Source: an uncultured Clostridia bacterium (GTDB lineage: Bacteria > Bacillota > Clostridia > Lachnospirales > Lachnospiraceae). From it: a stretch of DNA of 9,908 bases. This document shows positions 1 through 6,212 of this stretch, piece by piece. How positions within the stretch are numbered: position 1 is the stretch's first letter; each line of letters begins with the position of its first letter. The DNA lies in the NCBI GenBank assembly GCA_947178015.1, contig CAMWWW010000067.1, positions 1 through 9,908 on the forward strand. The letters run 5' to 3'. The position numbers were made by a program, and so were the translations under genes. The notes under the pieces are model-generated. The model was not told where the DNA came from. It did not search any database and was given only the letters and a program-made list of their open reading frames with translations.

Positions 1-1
1 A

Positions 2-151
2 CATAGCGCAGAGAATCGCCTATAGTCCTCAAGGCACCTATTGAAAAACGTTGGCACTTAGCGAGGTCTTTCACGAGCTTAGTGTCCGCTACGTTTTTCA
101 CTAAGCGAGAGCGGGGTGACGGAGGACTATAGGCGATTCTCTGCGCGGACC
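2..151 (-). repeat. MITE-like palindromic repeat, copy 1
   Basis: The outer ends form a perfect 25-bp inverted repeat: 6-30 pairs with 122-146. An inner pair of short arms around the motif GAAAAACGT lies at 43-51 and its complement at 91-98. Read on the minus strand, the first ~73 nt from the CTATAG motif inward match copy 2 at 9561-9746 with about 8 differences, all transitions. The matching continues outward through GGTCCGCGCAGAGAA (complement of 137-151). One arm is degenerate: where copy 2 has a 42-nt arm, this copy has only about 32 nt (19-50). There is no open reading frame or transposase inside, so it would be non-autonomous. The left boundary may extend past the window edge. I do not recognise a named family; MITE-like is inferred from size, palindromy and the presence of two copies. 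Confidence 0.8.
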
Positions 152-248
152 TTTCTCGAAAATGATTATGCCAGTAACTATTATTTTTACTTTTATTCAG
201 TGGAAGTCTGAACTGTAACCTGCATGAATAAAAAATTAAAAAAAGTAC

Positions 249-277
249 TTGACAATATAAAACAATATAGGTATAAT
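249..277 (+). promoter_or_regulatory. Consensus sigma-70/sigma-A promoter for tRNA-Gln
   Basis: A perfect -35 box TTGACA (249-254) is separated by exactly 17 nt from a perfect -10 box TATAAT (272-277). Transcription would start near 284, giving a ~36-nt leader before the tRNA at 320. A full-consensus promoter suits a stable RNA gene. Confidence 0.9.
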
Positions 278-319
278 AACTCTTGTCGCTGAGAGATGCA
301 GCGCAGTTAAGTTTGAGAT

Positions 320-392
320 TGGGCTATCGCCAAACGGTAAGGCACTGGACTCTGACTCCAGCATTTTCAAGGTTCGAATCCTTGTAGCCCAG
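320..392 (+). tRNA. tRNA-Gln, anticodon CTG (reads CAG)
   Basis: The sequence folds as a full cloverleaf. The acceptor stem is TGGGCTA (320-326) with TAGCCCA (385-391), and the discriminator is G392. The D stem is GCC (329-331) with GGC (341-343). The anticodon stem is CTGGA (345-349) with TCCAG (357-361), and the loop CTCTGAC has anticodon CTG at 352-354. The T stem is CAAGG (368-372) with CCTTG (380-384), loop TTCGAAT. The U1-A72 first pair is typical of tRNA-Gln. By my count the variable region (362-367) is 6 nt, one more than usual. The 3' CCA is not encoded, so it must be added after transcription. It stands alone between its own promoter and terminator, not in a tRNA cluster. Confidence 0.96.
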
Positions 393-398
393 CTTGAT

Positions 399-430
399 TC
401 CCGGAAGAATTTTCCTTCCGGGATTTTTTT
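399..430 (+). terminator. Rho-independent terminator of tRNA-Gln
   Basis: A perfect 9-bp GC-rich stem, TCCCGGAAG (399-407) with CTTCCGGGA (415-423), has a 7-nt loop and runs directly into seven T's (424-430). It lies 6 nt after the tRNA and closes that transcript before the next gene. Confidence 0.93.
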
Positions 431-440
431 CATTTTTTGC

Positions 441-469
441 TTGTTCAGACACGAAAGATGAGGTATACT
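441..469 (+). promoter_or_regulatory. Possible promoter for the coiled-coil gene
   Basis: A TATACT -10 box (464-469) sits 17 nt after a TTGTTC -35 box (441-446), which matches consensus only in TTG. It falls just after the tRNA terminator and about 80 nt before the ATG at 548, where a promoter is needed. The match is moderate and the call is inferred from position and spacing. Confidence 0.45.
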
Positions 470-547
470 AACACATGAGCAAATGCGTAAAGGTAAGTTT
501 TTCCGTAGGCTAAAATTCGCAAAGAAGGACAGAATGGAGGAGAAAAC

Positions 548-1519
548 ATGTCAGATGGTATGGAACGGATTATGCGGGAAATTCATGTCATGTTTGCAAA
601 AGCGGAAAAGGTATCTTCAAGAGAAGATATGATTGTGGTGGACAAAAAGAGGATATTTGCTCTGTTGGAATCCTTGAGCCATGAAGTCTATGCTGCCATG
701 GATCGGTATGAGGAGTCAAAGGCGAGCCGGGAGCTTGCAGTACAGAAATATAGAGAAGAGACAGATGCCATGGTGGAGAGAGCATCCGAAAGTGCAGAGG
801 AGATTTATGCGGCCTCAATCCTGTATTCCGACAGCACCTTGATGGAGCTGGAGCAGGAGGTTGCTCGTGCAAGAGAAAGTATTCAAAATACTTGGGAAAA
901 GATTGACAGACAGATTGCAGATAGACTGAGAGATCTGGAAAAAAACAGAGGAGAGCTTAAGACCCAGCTAGAAAGCATGGAACAGAGCAGAGTGTATCTT
1001 GATTTAATTGGCAAGGCAAAACAAGAAGAGAAAGCAGAGCAGGAAGAGCAGAAGCGGTTAAATCGTTTGCCGGAGAAAAGGAAAGCGGAAGTATCTGCGG
1101 AGGAGAAGAGAGAGCAGAAGGCTGAGATGGCTAAGGAGCCGGAACGAAAAGAAGAGTTTGAGGAGCTTGACGGGTTTGACGTACTAGAGGATTACATTGA
1201 GATGGAGGATGATTTACTCGATCTGGATGATTTGGATGAGAGCGGACTTACCGAGGAGCAGAAGAAGATAGAGATCTATGTCGCAGACGCCTACAAGGAT
1301 AGGGTGGACGCCTTAAAAGGAGAAAAACAATCACAGAGGCGAGGATTGGGAAAGAAGGATGAGGATAAGAAAGGTAATAGAAAGGGAGAGTACCGCGCGG
1401 AGGATTTTGATTTGGATGCAGAGTATTTTGCGTGGAAGGAAGAAATTAATGGTGCTCCGCCTTCATATACGGCAGATGCCAAGAAAGGCTTGAAGGATAT
1501 TTTTAAGCGTATAAAATAA
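548..1519 (+). CDS. Coiled-coil hypothetical protein, distantly stator-like
   Basis: This 323-aa soluble protein has no signal peptide or membrane segment. Residues ~1-55 are a short helical region containing VVDKKRIFALLESL. Residues ~55-200 are strongly heptad-like and charged, predicted as a long coiled coil. Residues 203-231 are very acidic (EELDGFDVLEDYIEMEDDLL and following). Residues 256-280 are basic (KGEKQSQRRGLGKK...), and the C-terminus is a short amphipathic helix ending KDIFKRIK. The N-terminal pattern (VD..RI..LL..L..E...A, then E.A..SAEEI) recalls clostridial coiled-coil proteins often labelled as V-type ATPase subunit H/E-like; this is remembered family knowledge, not a search result. 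A good Shine-Dalgarno GGAGG (536-540) lies 7 nt before the ATG. It precedes the atp operon by 264 bp with a terminator-like hairpin between, so it is probably a separate transcript. Its function is unknown. Confidence 0.85.
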   Translation: MSDGMERIMREIHVMFAKAEKVSSREDMIVVDKKRIFALLESLSHEVYAAMDRYEESKASRELAVQKYREETDAMVERASESAEEIYAASILYSDSTLMELEQEVARARESIQNTWEKIDRQIADRLRDLEKNRGELKTQLESMEQSRVYLDLIGKAKQEEKAEQEEQKRLNRLPEKRKAEVSAEEKREQKAEMAKEPERKEEFEELDGFDVLEDYIEMEDDLLDLDDLDESGLTEEQKKIEIYVADAYKDRVDALKGEKQSQRRGLGKKDEDKKGNRKGEYRAEDFDLDAEYFAWKEEINGAPPSYTADAKKGLKDIFKRIK

Positions 1520-1548
1520 GCCACAGCCACAGAGAGCGGTTGTGGCTT
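1518..1548 (+). terminator. Terminator-like hairpin after the coiled-coil gene
   Basis: An 11-bp stem, AAGCCACAGCC (1518-1528) with GGTTGTGGCTT (1538-1548), has one G-U pair and a 9-nt loop (1529-1537). It overlaps the stop codon (TAA, 1517-1519). The following T tract is short and broken (TTTCTGT), so termination may be incomplete. Confidence 0.65.
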
Positions 1549-1737
1549 TCTGTCAAAGTGTGGAAATTTATGGAAGTTTTGTGCCAAGTTTTGGCTGCAC
1601 AGCGGGTATATGTCAACGGAATTTGACGCTGCTATCACGCAGACTGTGCCAGTTCTGACAGAGAGTCGTTTTAATAAACGCGCTAACACTGTAAGAAGGA
1701 TCAGATAGGGAATAAGACTGAGTTGCTACAAATTCCG

Positions 1738-1765
1738 TAGACAATTTGGAAATTAGTGATATAAT
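1738..1765 (+). promoter_or_regulatory. Extended -10 promoter of the atp operon
   Basis: The -35 box TAGACA (1738-1743, 5 of 6 consensus) is followed after 16 nt by a perfect TATAAT (1760-1765). It is preceded by TG at 1757-1758, giving an extended -10 (TGATATAAT). The expected start near 1772 leaves only ~12 nt before the ATG at 1784. The gap upstream holds short palindromes: GCCAA/TTGGC around 1583-1595, GTCAA/TTGAC at 1612-1627, and CGTTT/AAACG at 1667-1680. These could be operators, but nothing recognisable. Confidence 0.75.
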
Positions 1766-1783
1766 AGGGAAATAGAGGGTATT

Positions 1784-2038
1784 ATGAAGTCAGAGAAGCA
1801 CATGTATCGAAATTTAACTTTGATTAGTCAACTGGGAATACAGGTTATGGTTCCGATCTTTCTATGCCTTTTTGTGGGTATCTTTCTGGATGAGCACCTT
1901 TCAACCGGGTTTTTCACCTTAGTATTTTTGACACTTGGGGTTTTAGCAGGCGGCAGAAACGCATATATTTTGGCGATGAGCTCCATAAGGGACGAGAAGA
2001 AACGCGAAGAGAGGAAGAGAGATGAGGAATATAAATAG
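1784..2038 (+). CDS. atpZ: AtpZ/AtpI-family small membrane protein
   Basis: This 84-aa protein has two transmembrane helices (~12-34 and ~42-65) joined by a short loop with FLDEHLSTGFF, and ends in a highly charged tail (RDEKKREERKRDEEYK). The pattern SQLGIQ...VGIFLDE...LGVLAGGRNAY fits the AtpZ/AtpI family (Pfam ATPase_gene1 type), whose members sit first in bacterial atp operons. They are thought to help c-ring assembly or ion (Mg2+/Ca2+) supply. It is the first gene of the operon, after a weak AGAGGG site at 1774-1779. Its end overlaps the next gene by 17 nt, suggesting translational coupling. The family call is made from memory of the motif. Confidence 0.82.
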   Translation: MKSEKHMYRNLTLISQLGIQVMVPIFLCLFVGIFLDEHLSTGFFTLVFLTLGVLAGGRNAYILAMSSIRDEKKREERKRDEEYK

Positions 2039-2408
2039 AACAGTCTGGGAACTCTTATTGGGAATCCTGTTGACTGGAGTGATTTTAGAGGTTCTTGGCG
2101 TGATGATTGCAGGGGATAAGCTGTATTATTCGATAGGGCTGCTGATAGGTGTGGTTCTTGCCGTATTTATGACATTTTCCATCAGCTCGTCAGTGCAGCA
2201 GGCGGTGGACCGCGGCGAGGACGGCGCTAAGGTTAAGATGATAAGCTCCTATGTGATTCGTACCGTGGTGGTGCTTTTGGTGATTGTCCTGACTGGTGTG
2301 ATGAAGCTTGGCAGTTTGGTGGGGCTTCTTCTTGGTATTATGACTTTGAAAGTTGCGGCATATATTCAGCCGTATACTCATAGATTTCTCACAGGTGGTA
2401 AGCCGTGA
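2022..2408 (+). CDS. atpI: ATP synthase subunit I-like membrane protein
   Basis: This 128-aa protein has four predicted transmembrane helices (~9-29, 34-54, 76-93 and 95-115). A loop with AVDRGEDGAK separates the two helical pairs. Size, topology and position between atpZ and atpB match ATP synthase subunit I (ATP-synt_I type), a poorly conserved protein that acts in assembly of the c ring or of Fo. The ATG lies inside the end of the preceding gene (17-nt overlap), with a purine-rich GAGGAAGAGAG stretch just upstream as ribosome binding site. Sequence alone does not secure the family, so the symbol is a best guess. Confidence 0.72.
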   Translation: MRNINRTVWELLLGILLTGVILEVLGVMIAGDKLYYSIGLLIGVVLAVFMTFSISSSVQQAVDRGEDGAKVKMISSYVIRTVVVLLVIVLTGVMKLGSLVGLLLGIMTLKVAAYIQPYTHRFLTGGKP

Positions 2409-2412
2409 GCAA

Positions 2413-2433
2413 TCTGCCGTGAAAATCGGCGGA
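2413..2433 (+). other. Small intercistronic hairpin before atpB
   Basis: TCTGCCG (2413-2419) pairs with CGGCGGA (2427-2433), giving 7 pairs with one G-U and a 7-nt A-rich loop. It lies 5 nt after the atpI stop and 14 nt before the AGGAGG of atpB. There is no T tract, so it is not a terminator. It may shape RNA stability or atpB translation. Confidence 0.4.
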
Positions 2434-2447
2434 GAGACTTTAGATAA

Positions 2448-2465
2448 AGGAGGGGTGAAAGAGTG
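2448..2465 (+). promoter_or_regulatory. RBS that fixes the GTG start of atpB
   Basis: AGGAGG at 2448-2453 is 9 nt from GTG 2463. The in-frame ATG at 2469 is 15 nt away, too far for efficient initiation. Confidence 0.75.
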
Positions 2466-3200
2466 AGCATGTTATCAATGACAGGGCGGATGATGTTTCT
2501 TGTGGGCGCAGAGTCAGTGGATTCCTTTATGATCAAGCCCTGCCTGAAATATCATTTGTTCGGGCAGGAGGTTTATCTAACCACGACGCATGTCAGTCTG
2601 GTTATCGTGACAATTTTGATTATGATTCTGGCGATATGCGCAAGCAAAAAAATGAAGAATCCAGATGAAATTCCGGGAACTTTCCAGAACATAATAGAGC
2701 TTGTCGTAGAAATGCTGGATAATATGGTTAAGGGAATTATGGGTGATAATGCCAGACGGTTTGTAAATTACCTGTCTACCATATTTGTTTTTATATTAAT
2801 ATCCAATATTTCTGGTCTACTGGGATTAAGACCGCCGACAGCAGACTACGGCGTAACGCTGCCGTTGGGATTAATAACTTTTGCGTTGATCCATTATAAC
2901 GGCATAAAGAAAAACAAGATGAAGCATCTGACAAACTTGTTCCAGCCGTTTGCTCTGTTATTTCCGATCAACCTGATCGGTGAAATTGCAGTACCGCTTT
3001 CTCTGTCATTACGTTTGTTCGGTAATGTTATGTCGGGAACCGTAATGATGGGGCTTTTGTATGGCTTGACGCCAATTTTTGTACAGATTGGTATTCCAGC
3101 GGCATTGCATGTGTATTTTGATATCTTTTCAGGAGCAATCCAGACATATGTATTCTGCATGCTGACTATGGTGTATGTGAATGATAAGATAGCTGATTAA
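2463..3200 (+). CDS. atpB: ATP synthase Fo subunit a
   Basis: This 245-aa integral membrane subunit forms the ion half-channels beside the rotating c ring. The family signature is clear: GLRPPTADYGVTLPLGL (121-137), then EIAVPLSLSLRLFGNVMSG (174-192) with the essential arginine R184, and IQTYVFCMLTMVYV (226-239) with a glutamine equivalent in position to the conserved Q of helix 5/6. Hydrophobic helices lie near 45-60, 104-124, 128-146, 160-180, 188-210 and 213-238. Length is normal for the family. The start is a GTG supported by its ribosome binding site. It is followed after 39 nt by atpE. The sequence gives no clear sign of truncation. Confidence 0.98.
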   Translation: MSMLSMTGRMMFLVGAESVDSFMIKPCLKYHLFGQEVYLTTTHVSLVIVTILIMILAICASKKMKNPDEIPGTFQNIIELVVEMLDNMVKGIMGDNARRFVNYLSTIFVFILISNISGLLGLRPPTADYGVTLPLGLITFALIHYNGIKKNKMKHLTNLFQPFALLFPINLIGEIAVPLSLSLRLFGNVMSGTVMMGLLYGLTPIFVQIGIPAALHVYFDIFSGAIQTYVFCMLTMVYVNDKIAD

Positions 3201-3239
3201 TGAAAAAAGAAGAATAAGAAATGTAAGGAGGACAATATT

Positions 3240-3506
3240 ATGTCGAATATCACGAATGAAGGTTTAATTTTAGCTTGTTCCGCTATTGGCGCAGGTCTTG
3301 CTCTTATCGCAGGTATCGGACCCGGAATTGGTCAGGGTATTGCAGCAGGTCATGCAGCAGCAGCAGTAGGCCGTAATCCGGGAGCAAAGTCTGACATCAC
3401 TTCTACCATGCTTTTGGGTCAGGCGGTTGCAGAGACAACTGGTCTGTACGGCTTTGCCACAGCTATTATTTTAATCTTCGTTGCTCCGCTGCTTGGAAAA
3501 TTATAA
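3240..3506 (+). CDS. atpE: ATP synthase Fo subunit c, predicted Na+-binding
   Basis: This 88-aa hairpin of two transmembrane helices (about 9-37 and 54-85) has the polar loop GRNPGAK at 44-50. It forms the rotor ring. The glycine-rich first helix (GAGLALIAGIGPGIGQG) and AVAETTGLY in the second are diagnostic; E65 is the ion-carrying carboxylate. The known Na+ ligands of the Ilyobacter tartaricus c ring (Q32, V63, E65, S66, T67, Y70) occur here as Q32, V63, E65, T66, T67 and Y70, so Na+ coupling is predicted. AAGGAGG (3225-3231), 8 nt before the ATG, is a near-perfect ribosome binding site, in line with the high copy number of c. Confidence 0.98.
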   Translation: MSNITNEGLILACSAIGAGLALIAGIGPGIGQGIAAGHAAAAVGRNPGAKSDITSTMLLGQAVAETTGLYGFATAIILIFVAPLLGKL

Positions 3507-3555
3507 GGTTGATTCGCTTTTGATTCAGGTGCGTAATACGAAAAAGAAAAGCCGG

Positions 3556-3572
3556 AAGGAGGCGAAACCTTG
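3556..3572 (+). promoter_or_regulatory. RBS that fixes the TTG start of atpF
   Basis: AAGGAGG (3556-3562) lies 7 nt before TTG 3570. The first in-frame ATG (3591) is 28 nt downstream, too far to be the main start. Confidence 0.8.
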
Positions 3573-4130
3573 ATAACATTTGATTTAGATATGCTGCTGG
3601 CAGCGCAGGTGCAGTTTCCGAGAATGTTTGGTCTGGATGTCCAGTTAATCCATGATTCCATATTTTTGGCAATCAATGTCTTTATCTTGTTTACTTTTTT
3701 ATCATTCCTTTTATTTAATCCTGTGAGGGATATGTTGAATAAGAGGCGTGAGAAGATTCAGTCGGATATTGAGACAGCAGGGAAAAACAAAGAGGACGCG
3801 ATCGCGCTTAAGGCAGAATATGAGGCGAAGCTGAGAGAGATCGATAAAGAGGCAGAAAAAATTCTTTCTGAAGCCCGCAAAAAAGCTCTGAAAAGAGAAG
3901 AGGATATAGTGAATGAAGCCAGAGAGGAAGCAAACCGTATTCTCGAACGCGCGCACAGCGAGGTAGTTCTGGAGCAGAAGCGTGCTGTTGACGAAATGAA
4001 GAAGGAAATGATCCGGATTGCGTCTGCTATGGCAGGCAGGGTAGTCGCACAGTCTATGGATGTGAAGATTCAGGATACCCTGATTGAAGAGACCTTAAAG
4101 GAAATGGGTGAAAGTACATGGCAAAATTAG
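3570..4130 (+). CDS. atpF: ATP synthase Fo subunit b
   Basis: This 186-aa stator subunit has an N-terminal membrane anchor (~27-49, IHDSIFLAINVFILFTF...) followed by a long charged helix (~55-160). The dimeric peripheral stalk would tie subunit a to delta and the alpha3-beta3 head. The family hallmark FNPVRDMLNKRREKIQSDIE (49-68) directly follows the membrane helix. It is then rich in Glu/Lys/Ala heptads (KAEYEAKLREIDKEAEKIL, EAREEANRILERA). The TTG start gives a ~26-residue stretch before the anchor. It overlaps atpH by 13 nt, which implies coupled translation of the two stalk subunits. Confidence 0.97.
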   Translation: MITFDLDMLLAAQVQFPRMFGLDVQLIHDSIFLAINVFILFTFLSFLLFNPVRDMLNKRREKIQSDIETAGKNKEDAIALKAEYEAKLREIDKEAEKILSEARKKALKREEDIVNEAREEANRILERAHSEVVLEQKRAVDEMKKEMIRIASAMAGRVVAQSMDVKIQDTLIEETLKEMGESTWQN

Positions 4131-4663
4131 TATCCAAGACCTACGGGGATGCGTTGTTTGAGCTTGCTTTGGAGCAGAATGTCATGGATGAGTTATCTAA
4201 AGAGGTTCAGGCTGTTTCAGAGGCTCTGAAGGAAAACGAGGAGCTGATGAAGCTGATGGAGCATCCAAAGATTGTGAAGGAAGAGAAGCTCCAGATTATG
4301 GAACGTATATTTAAGGGCAGGGTGAGCGATAATCTGACAGGTTTTCTTGAGCTTGTTGTGAGCAAGGACCGCTATGGCGAAATCTTTGAGATCTTTGATT
4401 TCTTTATGGGAAGGGTCAGAGAGTATAAGCATATCGGTGTGGCGAAGGTCACGACGGCAGTTGAGCTTAAGGATAAGCAGAAGAAGGCTGTCGAGAAAAG
4501 GCTGCTTGCCACGACAGACTATAAGTCCTTTGAGATGGATTATACCGTGGACGCGGGGCTGATTGGCGGGATGGTGATCCGCATCGGTGATCGTGTTGTT
4601 GACAGCAGTATTAAACATAAGCTGGAACAAATGTCCAGAGAATTGATGAAAATACAGCTTTAG
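4118..4663 (+). CDS. atpH: ATP synthase F1 subunit delta
   Basis: This 181-aa soluble subunit (OSCP in mitochondria) caps the F1 head and binds the b stalk. The N-terminal helical domain starts with YGDALFELALEQ (9-20). The C-terminal signature is GGMVIRIGDRVVDSSIKHKL (150-169). Length is normal. The ATG lies inside atpF (13-nt overlap), preceded by only a modest GGAAATGGGTG ribosome binding region, so expression is probably coupled to atpF. There are 20 nt or so of spacer to the GTG/ATG start region of atpA. Confidence 0.97.
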   Translation: MAKLVSKTYGDALFELALEQNVMDELSKEVQAVSEALKENEELMKLMEHPKIVKEEKLQIMERIFKGRVSDNLTGFLELVVSKDRYGEIFEIFDFFMGRVREYKHIGVAKVTTAVELKDKQKKAVEKRLLATTDYKSFEMDYTVDAGLIGGMVIRIGDRVVDSSIKHKLEQMSRELMKIQL

Positions 4664-4674
4664 GCTGAAAGGAA

Positions 4675-4695
4675 AGAAGGTGTGTGGGCTTCATG
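4675..4695 (+). promoter_or_regulatory. RBS of atpA, favouring ATG 4693
   Basis: AGAAGGTG (4675-4682) matches the AGGAGGTG consensus at 7 of 8 bases. It leaves 10 nt before ATG 4693, but almost nothing before the in-frame GTG 4684. Confidence 0.65.
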
Positions 4696-6198
4696 AATTT
4701 AAGACCGGAAGAAATAAGCTCTGTCATTAAAGAGCAGATCAAGAATTATTCCACGAAGCTGGAAGTGTCCGATGTGGGTACGGTTATCCAAGTTGCCGAT
4801 GGAATAGCCCGTATACATGGTCTTGAAAATGCGATGCAGGGAGAGCTGCTGGAATTTCCCGGAGAGGTTTACGGCATGGTGCTTAACCTTGAGGAAGATA
4901 ATGTCGGTGCCGTACTGTTAGGCAGCGCTAAGAATATTAATGAAGGAGATACCGTAAAGACAACAGGAAGAGTAGTGGAGGTTCCTGTTGGAGATGCGTT
5001 GACAGGGCGTGTTGTGAACGCGCTGGGACAGCCAATTGACGGAAAGGGCCCGATTGTCACCGATAAATACCGTCAGGTAGAGAGGGTGGCATCTGGTGTT
5101 ATCTCAAGAAAATCGGTAGATACCCCGCTTCAGACAGGTATCAAGGCGATCGATGCCATGATCCCGATAGGAAGAGGACAGCGTGAGCTTATTATCGGCG
5201 ACAGACAGACCGGTAAGACGGCGATCGCGGTAGATACCATTATTAATCAGAAGGGGCAGGGAGTACATTGTATCTATGTCGCTATTGGACAGAAGGCTTC
5301 CACAGTCGCTTCGATTGTAAAGACCTTTGAGGAATATGGAGCGATGGATTACACGACGGTGGTTGCTTCCACGGCGAGTGAGCTGGCTCCGTTACAGTAT
5401 ATTGCACCATACGCAGGCTGTGCGATCGGTGAGGAGTGGATGGAGAATGGCGAGGATGTTTTGGTTGTGTATGATGACCTGAGCAAACATGCCACCGCTT
5501 ATCGTACACTTTCCTTGCTGTTGAGAAGACCGCCGGGGCGTGAGGCGTATCCGGGAGATGTTTTCTATCTTCATTCCAGACTGCTGGAAAGAGCAGCGAG
5601 ACTGTCGGATGAGCTGGGAGGAGGATCTTTGACGGCACTTCCGATTATTGAGACACAGGCAGGCGATGTATCTGCCTATATTCCTACCAATGTCATTTCC
5701 ATTACAGATGGTCAGATCTATCTGGAGACGGAGATGTTCAACGCAGGCTTCCGTCCTGCGGTTAATGCAGGACTTTCGGTGTCCCGTGTTGGTGGTGCGG
5801 CGCAGATTAAGGCGATCAAGAAAATTGCAGCTCCTATTCGTGTCGAGCTGGCACAGTACCGAGAGCTCGCAGCATTTTCACAGTTTGGCTCTGAGCTGGA
5901 TGCCGACACAAAGGAGAAGCTGGCACAGGGCGAGAGAATTAAAGAGATGTTAAAGCAGCCGCAGTATAAGCCGATGCCGGTAGAGTATCAGGTTATCATT
6001 ATCTATGCTGCGACTAAGAAATACCTGCTTGATGTGAAGGTAGAGGATGTGCAGCGGTTTGAGAAAGAGCTGTTTGAATTTATCGACACAAAGTATCCAG
6101 AGATTCCGGCAGGAATCAGAGAGACAAAGCAGCTTAATGAGGAAGCAGAGAATAAATTGGTAAAGGCGATTACGGAATTCAAGAAAGAATTTAAGTAG
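4693..6198 (+). CDS. atpA: ATP synthase F1 subunit alpha
   Basis: This is the non-catalytic nucleotide-binding subunit of the F1 head. Taking ATG 4693 it is 501 aa and begins MNLRPEEISSVIKEQIKNY, which lines up with the usual start of AtpA. An in-frame GTG at 4684 would add three residues but lies too close to the ribosome binding site. Visible motifs are the N-terminal beta-barrel (VGTVIQVADGIARIHGL, 29-45), the Walker A loop GDRQTGKT (169-176), VVYDDLSKHA (258-267) with the Walker B acid, RRPPGREAYPGDVFYLHSRL (278-297), and the arginine finger R365 in GLSVSRVGG. The C-terminal helical domain ends KKEFK. All key residues are intact. Confidence 0.98.
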   Translation: MNLRPEEISSVIKEQIKNYSTKLEVSDVGTVIQVADGIARIHGLENAMQGELLEFPGEVYGMVLNLEEDNVGAVLLGSAKNINEGDTVKTTGRVVEVPVGDALTGRVVNALGQPIDGKGPIVTDKYRQVERVASGVISRKSVDTPLQTGIKAIDAMIPIGRGQRELIIGDRQTGKTAIAVDTIINQKGQGVHCIYVAIGQKASTVASIVKTFEEYGAMDYTTVVASTASELAPLQYIAPYAGCAIGEEWMENGEDVLVVYDDLSKHATAYRTLSLLLRRPPGREAYPGDVFYLHSRLLERAARLSDELGGGSLTALPIIETQAGDVSAYIPTNVISITDGQIYLETEMFNAGFRPAVNAGLSVSRVGGAAQIKAIKKIAAPIRVELAQYRELAAFSQFGSELDADTKEKLAQGERIKEMLKQPQYKPMPVEYQVIIIYAATKKYLLDVKVEDVQRFEKELFEFIDTKYPEIPAGIRETKQLNEEAENKLVKAITEFKKEFK

Positions 6199-6212
6199 AA
6201 AAGGGTGATATC

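Noticed and set aside
2..151. CRISPR array or insertion sequence
   Set aside because: There are no regularly spaced direct repeats with spacers and no transposase; the structure is a single palindrome.
236..433. 65-aa minus-strand frame across the tRNA region
   Set aside because: It covers a clear promoter, tRNA and terminator on the plus strand and has no ribosome binding site.
1549..1737. Riboswitch or protein operator before the atp operon
   Set aside because: Only short 5-bp palindromes are present, with no recognised motif, and the region is upstream of the predicted transcript start.
4684..4692. GTG at 4684 as start of atpA
   Set aside because: It lies only one to three nt after the Shine-Dalgarno, and ATG 4693 fits both spacing and the usual AtpA N-terminus.
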